Origin: Arthrobacter sp. zg-Y919
GTDB lineage: Bacteria; Actinomycetota; Actinomycetes; Actinomycetales; Micrococcaceae
Assembly: GCF_030142045.1 (NCBI RefSeq)
Contig: NZ_CP126242.1
Location: 2,852,001 to 2,916,000, forward strand
DNA: 64,000 bases
Direction of reading: 5' to 3'
Position numbers and translations under genes: made by a program. Every line of letters begins with the position of its first letter. The first letter of the stretch is position 1. Below the pieces are notes generated by a model. The model saw nothing but the letters and a program-made list of their open reading frames with translations. It was not told the origin of the DNA and did no database searches. Shown here in pieces: positions 34,221 to 43,593 of this stretch.

Positions 34221-36740
34221 CTAGCTCCGGGCCGGTTCCTCCACCTCGGAGTGCGACTCATCCACATGCGGATGGCGGCGTTCCAGGGAGGCACCCTCGA
34301 CGTCGACGTCCGGCAGGATCTTGTCCACCCACTTCGGCAGCCACCAGGCCTTGTCGCCTGCCAGGTGCATCAGGGCGGGGATCAGCAGCATCCGCACCAC
34401 GAACGCATCCACCAGGACACCGAAGGCCAGGGCGAAGCCGATGGGCCGGATCATCGTGCTGTGCGAGAAGATGAAGCCGCCGAACACGGACGCCATGATG
34501 ATTGCCGCAGCGGCGACCACCGAACGCCCGGCCCGGAAGCCCTGGGCGACGGCGAGGCGTGCCGGCGCGCCGTGGACGAAGGCCTCACGCATGCCCGAGC
34601 CCAGGAAGAGCATGTAGTCCATGGCCAGGCCGAAGAGGATGCCCGCCAGGATGGTTGGCAGGAAGCTCAGGATCGGGCCGGGGGTCTCCACCCCGAAGAT
34701 GCCGGACAGCCAGCCCCACTGGTAGATGGCCACCACGCCGCCGAGGGCGGCGAAGTAGGACAGGATGAAGCCGAGGGTCGCGATGATCGGCACGAAGATC
34801 GACCGGAACACCAGGATCAGGATCAGCAGGGACAGTCCCACGACCACACCGAGGTAGAGCGGCAGGGCCTCGCCCAGCTTCTCGGAAATGTCGATGTTGC
34901 CGCTGGCGGAGCCGGCCACACCGATCTCATAGTCGCCGTTTTCGCCCTCAACCGGGGACATGCCACGCAGCGAGTTCACGAGGTTCTCGGTGGATTCGCT
35001 CGTGGGGCCTTCTTCCGGAATGACCTGGAAGGCAGCCACGCTCCGGTCTTCGGAGGTGCCGATGGGGGCAACTGCCGCCACATCGTCCTGGTCGAAGATC
35101 GCGGTGGCAATCTCGTTCTGGGCTACCAGCGCTTCCTCTTCGCTGGGCTCGCCCGGCAGTTCCGCCACCAGCAGCAGCGGGCCGTTCTGCCCTTCGCCGA
35201 ACTTCTCGGAGACGGCGGCATAGGCCCGGTACTGGGTGGTGTCGTGCGCTTCGGCGGATCCGTCGGGCAGGTTCAGCCGCAGGTCCATTGACGGCACCGC
35301 CAGCAGCAGCAGTGCGGCAATGGAGGCCACCACCGTCACCACGGCGCGGATGGAGGACATGGGCTTGGCTTCAGCGAGCTGCGGGCGGCCCTCCTTGGCG
35401 GCAGCGCTTTCGGACGGGTGAATTGCGGCCCGTTCCTTGCGGCTGAGGATGCGCATACCGACAAGCTTCAGCAGTGCCGGCGTCAGGGTGACCGCAACCA
35501 GCACGGCGATGGCGACACAGGCTGCGCCCACGGTACCCATCAGGCCCAGGAACGGAATTCCCGTGACGTTCAGGGCGAGCAGGGCAATGAACACGGTTGC
35601 ACCGGCAAACACCACGGCGTTGCCCGAGGTGCCGTTGGCCAGCGCGATGGATTCCTGCAGGGGAAGGCCGGTCTTGAGCTGGCGGCGGTGCCGGTTCACG
35701 ATGAACAGTGCGTAATCGATGCCCACGGCGAGGCCGAGCATCAGGCCGAGCACCGGGGTTACCGACGCCATCTCGACGACGCCGGAGAACGCCAGCCCAC
35801 CCAGGGCACCGATGCCGACGCCGATCAGCGCGGTCAGAAGCGGCAGCCCGGCAGCGATCAGGGTGCCCAGCATAACGAACAGGACCACACCGGCGATGAC
35901 GAGGCCAACCACCTCGCCGATGCCGAAGAGCGCCGGAGCAGCGGCCGAAATTTCAGCGGAGTAATCCACCTTGACCCCGTCGACGGGCTCGTCCTCAAAG
36001 AGGGCCACCACTGCATCCTTGGTTTCCTGCGTGATCTCCATCTGCGACTCACTGAAGGTCACGTTCAGGATGGCGGCGCTTCGATCCTCGGAAACAGTGC
36101 GGATTTCCTCGGCCATATCCAGCAGGGCTGCGCCCTGCTCGGCCTGCACGGCGCCGGCTTCCAGCTCTTCACTGCCTGCGTCCAGCTCCGCCCGCTTGGC
36201 ATCCAGCTCGGTCTGCTGAGCATCCAGCTGGGCCATCATTTCAGCGGGTGCACCCGCCGCTTCTGCCTGCTGCCGTGCGGCGTCGAGCTGGCTCTGACCT
36301 GCCTCCAGCTGCGCGCGGCCGTCCTCAATCTGGGCGCGGCCTGACTCAACCTGCGCCAGGCCCGCCTGCAGCTCCTGTGCCTGGGCCTCCCGGTCGGCCT
36401 CGGTGGCGAACGGGTCGATGACGTTTTCCACACCGTCGATGTCGGAGGCCTTGCCGACCAGCTCGGTGATTTCCTGCTGCTGCTCACCGGTGAAGCTGGA
36501 TCCGTCCTCAGTCTGGATCATCACTGACCCGGATCCGCCCGACGCCTGCGGGAGCTTCTCCTGCAGGCGCTCTGTGACCTTGGTGGTGGGCGTGTCGGGA
36601 ATGGAGAACGCGGTGGTGAGGGTGCCGCCGAAGAGCGTGTAGGCAACACCGGCCACCACGAGCACTGCGAACCACGCCGCCAGCACGGAACGCGCACGGC
36701 GTGCGGCCGCCGATCCGAGGCGGTAGAGGAATTCAGCCAT
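34221..36740 (-). CDS. MMPL family RND transporter with periplasmic coiled coil
   Basis: The 839-residue protein has the duplicated MMPL layout: one helix at the N terminus, a large extracytoplasmic loop, five helices (about 265-425), then a second loop and five more helices. GLAVGIDYALFIVNRHRR carries the conserved Asp/Tyr pair of the proton relay, and GLAMDYMLFLGSGMRE is its counterpart. The first loop contains about 95 residues (110-205) of Ala/Glu/Gln heptads. Actinobacterial MMPLs move lipids or drugs. The TetR gene lies 37 bp upstream on the same strand. Confidence 0.9.
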   Translation of the reverse strand: MAEFLYRLGSAAARRARSVLAAWFAVLVVAGVAYTLFGGTLTTAFSIPDTPTTKVTERLQEKLPQASGGSGSVMIQTEDGSSFTGEQQQEITELVGKASDIDGVENVIDPFATEADREAQAQELQAGLAQVESGRAQIEDGRAQLEAGQSQLDAARQQAEAAGAPAEMMAQLDAQQTELDAKRAELDAGSEELEAGAVQAEQGAALLDMAEEIRTVSEDRSAAILNVTFSESQMEITQETKDAVVALFEDEPVDGVKVDYSAEISAAAPALFGIGEVVGLVIAGVVLFVMLGTLIAAGLPLLTALIGVGIGALGGLAFSGVVEMASVTPVLGLMLGLAVGIDYALFIVNRHRRQLKTGLPLQESIALANGTSGNAVVFAGATVFIALLALNVTGIPFLGLMGTVGAACVAIAVLVAVTLTPALLKLVGMRILSRKERAAIHPSESAAAKEGRPQLAEAKPMSSIRAVVTVVASIAALLLLAVPSMDLRLNLPDGSAEAHDTTQYRAYAAVSEKFGEGQNGPLLLVAELPGEPSEEEALVAQNEIATAIFDQDDVAAVAPIGTSEDRSVAAFQVIPEEGPTSESTENLVNSLRGMSPVEGENGDYEIGVAGSASGNIDISEKLGEALPLYLGVVVGLSLLILILVFRSIFVPIIATLGFILSYFAALGGVVAIYQWGWLSGIFGVETPGPILSFLPTILAGILFGLAMDYMLFLGSGMREAFVHGAPARLAVAQGFRAGRSVVAAAAIIMASVFGGFIFSHSTMIRPIGFALAFGVLVDAFVVRMLLIPALMHLAGDKAWWLPKWVDKILPDVDVEGASLERRHPHVDESHSEVEEPARS

Positions 36741-36777
36741 TGAGAGTCTGTCCTTTAGAGGGATGGTTGGAGGGAAA

Positions 36778-37443
36778 CTACGGATTGGGGGAACTAGGGC
36801 GGGCCTGGCCGGCCGGCCCGGCAGCGTGGCCGGCCCGGACGGTCTCGAGGAGCTGGTTCAGCATCCGCTCCCAGCTGACCCTGGACGCGGGGGTGTCAAC
36901 AGCGCCGGTGGCGCAGTGCCAGTGGTGGTACAGCACCCCCAACCCGCTGGTGAGTGCGCCCACGAGCAGATCCACACTGAGCTTGTCCGCCTCCGGGTGG
37001 CGCCGGAGCATCACGGCTGAAAGCCGCTCGCTGAGCTCGGTAAACGCACGAAGCGCCATGGGATGCGCGGCCACTGCCGGTCCCCCGTCGCCGAGTACGC
37101 GGTTCAGGTAGGCCATGGGCGCCACTAGGTCCGCCTTGCGGAATGCCTCGGCAATCTCATCGAGCATCCCCATGCCCACGGCGTCGGACGCCGGAACAGC
37201 GGTCAGGCTCGCGACGGCGGAACTGAGTACGTCGCTGCACACCTCGGAGACGATGTCGTGGATGGAGGCGAAGTGATTAAAGACCGTCCGCCGCGAAACA
37301 TCGGCGCGCCGGGCCAGCTCGTCCACGCTGAAATCCGTGGCCTGGCGCTCGTCGATAAGCGCCGCCGCGGCAGCCACAATGGCCTGGCGATGGCGGCTTT
37401 TGAGCGCCTTGCGGCGGTCTTCGACCGGGAGGGTGGATAACAC
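36778..37443 (-). CDS. TetR family transcriptional regulator
   Basis: The 221-residue protein has an N-terminal TetR DNA-binding domain with RQAIVAAAAALIDERQATDFSVDELARRADVSRRTVFNHFASI (about 19-61) and a helical ligand domain ending in a disordered Pro/Gly-rich tail. It begins at GTG 37443 and precedes the MMPL gene by 37 bp, so it is probably co-transcribed with and autoregulates that exporter. The palindrome 20 bp upstream is the obvious operator. Confidence 0.87.
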   Translation of the reverse strand: MLSTLPVEDRRKALKSRHRQAIVAAAAALIDERQATDFSVDELARRADVSRRTVFNHFASIHDIVSEVCSDVLSSAVASLTAVPASDAVGMGMLDEIAEAFRKADLVAPMAYLNRVLGDGGPAVAAHPMALRAFTELSERLSAVMLRRHPEADKLSVDLLVGALTSGLGVLYHHWHCATGAVDTPASRVSWERMLNQLLETVRAGHAAGPAGQARPSSPNP

Positions 37444-37462
37444 GTTTCTACACTACGTGCAT

Positions 37463-37481
37463 CTTTGCACTCGGTGCAAAG
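37463..37481. promoter_or_regulatory. Candidate TetR operator, CTTTGCAC-TCG-GTGCAAAG
   Basis: A perfect inverted repeat of 8-bp arms and 3-bp spacer lies 20 bp before the TetR start, where it would overlap the promoter of the tetR-mmpL unit. Size and symmetry are typical of TetR dimer sites. It is also 21 bp beyond the stop of the upstream aldo/keto reductase. Confidence 0.75.
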
Positions 37482-37502
37482 CGTTCCCGGCACTAGTGAG
37501 GG

Positions 37503-38480
37503 TCAGTACCGGGCACCCTCCGGCTGCGGTGCGTTGTTGAGCATTACCAGATCCTCGCCGCTGAGGACCAAGTCCCCGGCGGCTACGTTTTCCCGCAGAT
37601 ATTTCGGTGTTTTGGTGCCCGGGATCGGAATGACCCGGCGGCCCTGGGCCACCACCCATGCGAGTGCCACCTGCGCCGGCGTCGCACCCACCCGTTCCGC
37701 GACGTCGTGCACCCGCTGCACAATCGCCAGGTTTGCCCGCAGGTTCTCCTGCTGGAACCGCGGGAGCCTCCGGCGCATGTCGTCGGGCGGAAGGTCATCG
37801 AATGACGTGAACCGGCCGGTGAGGAAGCCGCGGCCCAGCGGCGAAAAGGCCAGGAACGCCAGACCCTGTTCCTCGCAGTAGGGGACGACGTCGGCGAGCC
37901 GGTCCCGGGTCCAGAGCGAGAGTTCGGACTGCACGGCAGCCACCGGATGCACCGTCTGCGCCAGCTGGATCTGTTCCACGCTGGCTTCCGACAGGCCGAT
38001 CGCCCGGGCCTTGCCATCCGTGACGGCCTGCGCCATGGCGCCCCAGGATTCCTCCAGCGGCACCTGCGGATCCACCCGGTGCAGGATGTACAGGTCAACG
38101 TGGTCGGTGCCGAGCCGGCGCAGGCTGCCGTCGATGGACTCCCGGATGTGCTCGGGCCGGCCGTCCTTCTTCAGCCCGGGCATGGTCCCGGCGGCCGGGG
38201 CCTCGTTGCTGACCTCCAGCCCCACTTTCGTGGAGAGCACTACCCGCTCCCGGTAGCCGTCCCTCAATGCCCGGCCCACCAGTTCCTCATTGGTATAGGG
38301 TCCGTACACATCAGCGGTGTCGACCAGGGTGACCCCGAGCTCGACACCTCCGCGTATCACCGAGATGGACGTTTCATCGTCGCGTTCCGCGTCCATGTCA
38401 TAGGCGTAGCTCATCCCCATGCAGCCCAGGCCGATAACTCCGACCTCCGGTCCATTGGTTCCCAGATTTGTCGTGCGCAC
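37503..38480 (-). CDS. Aldo/keto reductase (AKR13-like)
   Basis: The 325-residue enzyme has the AKR tetrad Asp54 and Tyr59 (DTADVYGP), Lys85 (STKVG) and His134 (ILHRVD). The N terminus VIGLGCMGMS and the C-terminal IPIPGTKTPKYLREN match the group of NADPH-dependent actinobacterial AKRs resembling YakC and AKR13. AAGGAGG is 5 bp before the GTG start, an ideal site. It starts 27 bp after the Rieske gene and may be the end of the lactate operon. Confidence 0.9.
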   Translation of the reverse strand: MRTTNLGTNGPEVGVIGLGCMGMSYAYDMDAERDDETSISVIRGGVELGVTLVDTADVYGPYTNEELVGRALRDGYRERVVLSTKVGLEVSNEAPAAGTMPGLKKDGRPEHIRESIDGSLRRLGTDHVDLYILHRVDPQVPLEESWGAMAQAVTDGKARAIGLSEASVEQIQLAQTVHPVAAVQSELSLWTRDRLADVVPYCEEQGLAFLAFSPLGRGFLTGRFTSFDDLPPDDMRRRLPRFQQENLRANLAIVQRVHDVAERVGATPAQVALAWVVAQGRRVIPIPGTKTPKYLRENVAAGDLVLSGEDLVMLNNAPQPEGARY

Positions 38481-38507
38481 AGCAGCCTCCTTGATTGGCG
38501 GGCAGGT

Positions 38508-39392
38508 TCAGGGTTTAACGCTCACCTCCAGCAAACCGTCCCGGATCCGGGTGGAAAAGGACGGCTGCGGAGCAGTCGCCGGCCCGTGCACCACGTTCCC
38601 CGACTGCACGGAGAAGGTGCTGCCGTGCCAGGGACAGACAATGCACAGCTCGTTTTTCACTTCCCGCAGTTCCCCCTCGTGCAGCGGACCGCCGAGGTGG
38701 CTGCAGGTGTCCGCGAGGACGGCCACCGCACCGTCCGCGGCGCCGTCGGTCCGCTTGAGCACCATCAGACTCACCGGTCCGAGCCTCGCCGGCTGCGGAA
38801 CGCCGGATGCGAACGCATCCACCGGCCCCAGTGAGTGCCAGCCTTCCGGCACCTTCGCCGGGAAGTCCTCATTGCGGTTTACTCCGGCACCCTGCCGGTA
38901 GGACAGGTGCCCGCCCAGGAACCCGCTTACGCCGGTGACCGCCAGGCCGGCGAAGGCGAGGACGCGGCCCAGCCCCGTCCGGCCCTTCCCGCGTACCAGC
39001 CAGGACACGGAATAGAGGCCGACGGCGATCGCGTTGGAACCCTGGTGCACAATCCCGGTGCGTTGCTGCTCGGTATTCAGCTGCGAGAAGTCCGTAACGC
39101 CCGCGAGCGCGGTGGGAGCGGCCGCCACTACTCCCACGCCAACCAGTGTCCGGGCGGCCCGCTCATTGCCGGGCAGCACGTCCAGCACCGCGGCGGATAC
39201 CCAGGCTCCCAGCGGCACCACGATCATCAGCGGGTGCAGGGGATGCCCGAGGGGAACACCGTGCAGGACGTCCCGCACGGCAGGCCACGGCAGTACCGAC
39301 TTCGCGGTCCTCGCCACCCATCCGGCGGCCGGGTCCAGCCACCCCGCGTTTTCCAGCTTGTCGGCAACAGTAACTAAGGGCAGTCGGCGCAT
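38508..39392 (-). CDS. DUF2231 membrane domain fused to Rieske [2Fe-2S] domain
   Basis: The first 165 residues form a DUF2231-like domain with four hydrophobic helices and the histidine motif GHPLHPLMIVVPLG (49-62). The C-terminal 110 residues are a Rieske ferredoxin domain whose cluster ligands are Cys230, His232 (CSHLGGPL) and Cys253, His256 (CPWHGSTF). The combination suggests a membrane-tethered electron carrier facing the cytoplasm, possibly with heme bound by the histidine pair; partners are unknown. It lies between the 2-hydroxyacid dehydrogenase and aldo/keto reductase genes on one strand. Confidence 0.87.
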   Translation of the reverse strand: MRRLPLVTVADKLENAGWLDPAAGWVARTAKSVLPWPAVRDVLHGVPLGHPLHPLMIVVPLGAWVSAAVLDVLPGNERAARTLVGVGVVAAAPTALAGVTDFSQLNTEQQRTGIVHQGSNAIAVGLYSVSWLVRGKGRTGLGRVLAFAGLAVTGVSGFLGGHLSYRQGAGVNRNEDFPAKVPEGWHSLGPVDAFASGVPQPARLGPVSLMVLKRTDGAADGAVAVLADTCSHLGGPLHEGELREVKNELCIVCPWHGSTFSVQSGNVVHGPATAPQPSFSTRIRDGLLEVSVKP

Positions 39393-39528
39393 GGCTTCTC
39401 CTCACGGGGTAAACACCTGGTGGACTGCACAGGGTAAGGGCGGGGCGGGGCGGGCGCCACCGAAGCCGCGGCAGCGTGCCGCGCCCGGCACAGTTGCGCA
39501 GGCCCATGCGACCGGGAACCACCCCGGC

Positions 39529-40899
39529 CTAAAGCGCCTTGCCCGGATTGAGGATGCCCAGCGGATCCAGGGCGGTGCGGATCGTGTGCATAACCTCCAG
39601 GGAGACCCCGCCCAGTTCCTCCTCCAGCCAGTCCCGCTTGAGCAGTCCGATCCCGTGCTCCCCGGTCAGTGTGCCGCCCAGCCGGTGCGCGAGGTAGAAC
39701 ATCTCCCCCAGGGCCGCCTTGGCCGGTCCCGTGGTCACCGAGTCCTCCGGATCCAGCACGATCATGGGATGCAGGTTGCCGTCGGAGGCATGCGCAATGG
39801 TGAAGATCCGGACCCCGGTGCGGGCGGAGATCTCTTCAAGCCCGCTCACCACTTCGGCCAGCCGTCCCCGGGGGACACCGATATCGCCGATGGACACCCT
39901 GCCCAGCTGTTCCAGTGAGGGAATGGCCTCCCGGCGGGCGGTGATCAGCGCGGCGGCGTGTTCGTCGTCGACCGCCCGCTCACAGCTGCCCAACGTCGTG
40001 AGGACGTCCATCACCACATCCTGCTCCAGGAACGCCCCGTACCCGTCTGTCTGTACCAGCAGGAACGCGCCGCCCTTGGACCGGTAATCGGTGCCCATGG
40101 CCATGTCCACCGCTTCAAGCGTGGGTCCGTCCATCAGCTCCATCACCGAGGGCTGGATCCGGGCGGCGACGACGGCGGACGCCGCCTGGGCCGCGGTGGT
40201 GACATCCGGGAAGAAGGCGGCCACCGTGGCGGTGTGCACCGGCAGCGGACGCAGCCGCAGCGTGGCTTCGACCACCACCCCGAGGGTTCCCTCCGAACCG
40301 ATCATCAGGGCATTGAGGTCATACCCGCTGACGCCTTTGATCGTCTCGCGGCCGGTGCGCAGTTCCCGTCCGTCCGAGAGGATCACGCGCAGGGCCAGCA
40401 CCGACTCCCTGGTCACGCCGTACTTGGCGCAGCGCATGCCGCCGGCGTTGGTGGCAATGTTTCCGCCGATGCTGCAGATGGCGGTGCTCGCCGGGTCCGG
40501 AGCGTAGAACAGGCCGTATTCCGCCGCGGCGGCATTCAGGTCGGCGTTCAGGACACCGGGCTCCACCACCGCCAGCTGCTCCTGGGGGTCGATGCGCAGG
40601 ATCCTGTTCATGCCCGAAACATCGAGTACCAGCTCACCCGCCCGTGAGGACGACGCTGCCGCGAGCCCGGTGCCGGCGCCCCGGGGGACCACCGGAACGC
40701 GGTGTTTGGTGGCTCGCTGGAGGGTGGCGACGACGTCGTCGGCGGAGCGGGCGAAGACCACCCCGTCCGGCAGGGATTCGGGGACAAAGCCGGAGCGGTC
40801 GGTGCTCACCCGTTGCCGGTCCGCTTCAAGGAAGGAGACGGACGGGAAGCCGCTTAGGACGGTACTGCCGGAAACCGGGTCAAGTGAATGCGTGGTCAC
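39529..40899 (-). CDS. FAD-binding 2-hydroxyacid dehydrogenase (GlcD/D-lactate dehydrogenase type)
   Basis: This 456-residue flavoprotein has the VAO-type FAD domain, with VVPRGAGTGLAAASS (about 73-87), ICSIGGNIATNAGGMRCAKYG and IGSEGTLGVV, and the C-terminal oxidase domain with FTIAHASDGNLHPMI and LTGEHGIGLLKR. It oxidises glycolate or D-lactate to the 2-oxoacid and passes electrons to the respiratory chain. The lactate permease gene 85 bp upstream favours lactate. AAAGGAG is 6 bp before the GTG start. Confidence 0.9.
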   Translation of the reverse strand: MTTHSLDPVSGSTVLSGFPSVSFLEADRQRVSTDRSGFVPESLPDGVVFARSADDVVATLQRATKHRVPVVPRGAGTGLAAASSSRAGELVLDVSGMNRILRIDPQEQLAVVEPGVLNADLNAAAAEYGLFYAPDPASTAICSIGGNIATNAGGMRCAKYGVTRESVLALRVILSDGRELRTGRETIKGVSGYDLNALMIGSEGTLGVVVEATLRLRPLPVHTATVAAFFPDVTTAAQAASAVVAARIQPSVMELMDGPTLEAVDMAMGTDYRSKGGAFLLVQTDGYGAFLEQDVVMDVLTTLGSCERAVDDEHAAALITARREAIPSLEQLGRVSIGDIGVPRGRLAEVVSGLEEISARTGVRIFTIAHASDGNLHPMIVLDPEDSVTTGPAKAALGEMFYLAHRLGGTLTGEHGIGLLKRDWLEEELGGVSLEVMHTIRTALDPLGILNPGKAL

Positions 40900-40984
40900 G
40901 GGTTTCTCCTTTGGAGTTCGGCGCGGGGTGCCGGTCAGGATGCCGGAACGCAGGACGTCGGATTTCTGGGGGGTTTATTTGGGC

Positions 40985-42823
40985 TCAAGGGACCATCCAG
41001 CCAAGAATCGACGTCGACTGCAGCCAGATCAGCAGGGTGATGAACGCCAGCAGGCCGAGGCTCCAGCCGATGAGCTTGCGCAGCAGTGTTCCCTCCGCCC
41101 CTTCCAGCCCGACGGCGGCCGAGGCGATGGCGAGGTTCTGCAGCGAGAGCATCTTGCCCATGACCCCGGCGGAGGAATTCGCCGCGGCCATCAACGTCGG
41201 TGACAGCCCGGTCTCATTGGCAGCGGCCACCTGGAGGGCCCCGAAGAGGGAGTTCGAGGAGGTGTCGGATCCGGTGAGGGCCACCCCGATCCAGCCCAGC
41301 AGCGGGGAGAGCAGGGCGAAGAACCCACCCGCGGATGCCAGGGCAACCCCGAGGGTGGTGGTTTGGCCGGACAGGTTCATCACGAAGGACAGGGCCAATA
41401 CGGAACAGACCGTCAGGATGGTCCAGCGCAGCTGCTTCAGGGTTTCCCCGTAGACGCGTACCCCGCGGGACGGTGCAATCCGGTACAGCACCATGGTGAT
41501 GATGCCGGAGAACAGCAGCAGGGTGCCGGTGGCACGGATATGGTCGAAACGCAGGGTCTGCGCGGCCACAGGCTTGCCGTTGGAGCCGGTGACATCCAGG
41601 CCCGGCCACAGGAAGGTGGTGCTGCCGATACTGGTCAGCCAGGTCTTGACCGCTGGGATCTGGGCGAGGGAGAACACCACGATGATGATCAGATACGGAG
41701 CGATGGCCATCCACACGTCGTGGCCCGAAGGCCGGCCGGTGTGCGAGGTGGCGCCGCTGGCGGCGCCGCCTCCATCCCCACCACTCCCGGACTTAACACC
41801 GTCAGCCCCGGTGCCGGCGCCGGCACCCACGGCGGTGGCTCCCCCGGTGGCTCCCCCGGCGGTTCCCCCGGCTCCGGCCCCGGGACCCGCGCCCCGGCCG
41901 GAGCCGGTGAGGGTGTCGGTTCCGGCAGTTTCATCTAGGGACTCGGCTTCGCCCGCGTTCTCGGCCTCCCGGGTTTCCCCGGTCATGCCGATAATCTCGG
42001 CCGGCTGCCAGACCCGGAGCATCAACAGCACGGCCACCACCGTCACCACGGCGGCAACGACGTCGGTCAGTTCCACGATGAAGAAGTTCGAAGCCACAAA
42101 CTGCGCCAGCCCGAAGGCCGCTCCGGCCACCAAGGCAACCGGCCAGGTCTGCCGCAGCCCGCGCTTTCCGTCGACAAGGAAGACCAGGATCAGCGGAACC
42201 ACCAAGGCAATGAACGGCGTCTGCCGTCCGGTCATGGAGGACAGTTCCTGCAGCGGAATGCCCGTGACGCCGTTCAGCGCAATAATCGGTGCTGCCATGG
42301 CGCCGAAGGCCACCGGTGCCGTATTGGCCAGCAGGGCAACGACGGCGGACTTCAGGGGCTGCATGCCTGCTGCCATCAGCATGGCGGCCGCAATGGCCAC
42401 CGGTGCGCCGAAGCCGGCCAGGGATTCCAGCAGTGCGCCGAAACAGAAGGCGATGAGGATGGACAGGATGCGCAGATCGTCGGAGATGGACCGGATGGTG
42501 CGCCCCAGGACCTCGAACCACGGCGTTGCCACGGTCAGCTTGTAGATCCACAGGGCATTGATCAGAATCCAGAGGATGGGAAAGATGGCATAAAAGGCAC
42601 CGAGGCCCGTGGCCGAGGCGACCTGGCCCACCGGCATCTGCCAACCCACGATGGCCAGGATGATGGAAAGCCCCAGGCTGATCAGGGCCGCCTGATAGGC
42701 CTTCATCCGGAACACGCCCAGCAGGATGAACAGGATCAGCAGCGGCAGCGCCGCAAGGATTGCGGACAGGGCAAGGGAACCGGCAATCGGGTCGAGCGGT
42801 TGTTGGAATGCAGCAGTCGTCAC
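40985..42823 (-). CDS. lctP: L-lactate permease (LctP family) with Gly-rich insertion
   Basis: The 612-residue transporter has about 13 helices and LctP landmarks: FGALLESLAGFGAPVAIAAAM in the first half, and GWIGVALTGSDTSSNSLFGALQV and AAANSSAGVMGKMLS near the end. It imports lactate or glycolate with protons. A cytoplasmic loop at about 278-369 carries an unusual Gly/Ala/Thr low-complexity insertion. AAAGGAG lies 5 bp before the GTG start. It leads the run towards the FAD-dependent dehydrogenase, consistent with lactate use. Confidence 0.91.
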   Translation of the reverse strand: MTTAAFQQPLDPIAGSLALSAILAALPLLILFILLGVFRMKAYQAALISLGLSIILAIVGWQMPVGQVASATGLGAFYAIFPILWILINALWIYKLTVATPWFEVLGRTIRSISDDLRILSILIAFCFGALLESLAGFGAPVAIAAAMLMAAGMQPLKSAVVALLANTAPVAFGAMAAPIIALNGVTGIPLQELSSMTGRQTPFIALVVPLILVFLVDGKRGLRQTWPVALVAGAAFGLAQFVASNFFIVELTDVVAAVVTVVAVLLMLRVWQPAEIIGMTGETREAENAGEAESLDETAGTDTLTGSGRGAGPGAGAGGTAGGATGGATAVGAGAGTGADGVKSGSGGDGGGAASGATSHTGRPSGHDVWMAIAPYLIIIVVFSLAQIPAVKTWLTSIGSTTFLWPGLDVTGSNGKPVAAQTLRFDHIRATGTLLLFSGIITMVLYRIAPSRGVRVYGETLKQLRWTILTVCSVLALSFVMNLSGQTTTLGVALASAGGFFALLSPLLGWIGVALTGSDTSSNSLFGALQVAAANETGLSPTLMAAANSSAGVMGKMLSLQNLAIASAAVGLEGAEGTLLRKLIGWSLGLLAFITLLIWLQSTSILGWMVP

Positions 42824-43006
42824 AAAAACTCCTTTGTTTTTGTTTCCACATCCACGTGATGATGCGTTCGACCCTAGGCCCGCCCTACTGCAGGGTCAAC
42901 GGTCTGCGCGGAAGCACCGCCCGCCTGCCCGCCAGTCCGCTGCTGCGCCGAGACCCGTCCTGCATCCGGTCTTCTATTTGCCCCGGATAAACAACCGGTT
43001 AAACAC

Positions 43007-43055
43007 AGCCGCCGCCGTGTTCCCGGCGGTGAGGCCAGGAACCGCGGCGGCGGCT
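43007..43055. terminator. GC-rich inverted repeat after the DUF4383 gene
   Basis: AGCCGCCGCCG (43007-43017) and CGGCGGCGGCT (43045-43055) pair across a 27-nt loop with further internal pairing. It lies 55 bp beyond the DUF4383 stop in the 287-bp gap before lctP. No T-tract is present. Confidence 0.5.
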
Positions 43056-43110
43056 GGGTGGGGGTATGGGGCGGGCAGGCAGACGATATCTGCCTACCCG
43101 GTGCGTTCAA

Positions 43111-43575
43111 TTAGACGCGGGCGGCCGGGGCGTCCCGGCGATCGCGGGTCAGGGCAAAGCCCGAACCAATCATGGCAACCGCGAGGAAGCCGTGCAGCCA
43201 GTTGTCCGCGGTGTTCAGCGGAACGAAGTTGGCCGCGGAGTCATGGCCGATGAACAGGCCGTAAACCAGCAGCAGTGCGTAGACCGCGCCGCCGCCGATG
43301 AGGTAATTGCGGGCGCCCGTTATCGTGCGGGAGAACATCAGGCCGGCGATGCCGAACAGGAGGTGGACGATGTTATGCAGAGCGGAAACCTGGAAGATGC
43401 CCAGCAGCTTCGCTTCGGAGTGGTGGCCAGCGAAGGTGAGTTCGCTGTAGTTGGTGGTTACGCCCGGAATGAAGCCCAGGACGCCGACCAGCAGGAAGAC
43501 GACGCCGAAGGCCAGCGCGGCCTTCTGGACATTGGTGCGCCCGGAGGCTGCGACAGTATTGCCATGGTTCGACAT
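43111..43575 (-). CDS. DUF4383 family membrane protein
   Basis: The 154-residue protein has four helices and the DUF4383 pattern: AALAFGVVFLLVGVLGFIPGVT, LGIFQVSALHNIVHLLFGIAGLMF, YLIGGGAVYALLLVYGLF and DNWLHGFLAVAMI, with conserved His67 and His71 in HNIVH. The family is common in actinobacteria and uncharacterised. It is monocistronic. Its leader carries CTTAG half-sites and a 14-mer shared with the AGCS symporter leader. Confidence 0.87.
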   Translation of the reverse strand: MSNHGNTVAASGRTNVQKAALAFGVVFLLVGVLGFIPGVTTNYSELTFAGHHSEAKLLGIFQVSALHNIVHLLFGIAGLMFSRTITGARNYLIGGGAVYALLLVYGLFIGHDSAANFVPLNTADNWLHGFLAVAMIGSGFALTRDRRDAPAARV

Positions 43576-43593
43576 TGCCAGTACCTAACTTTA

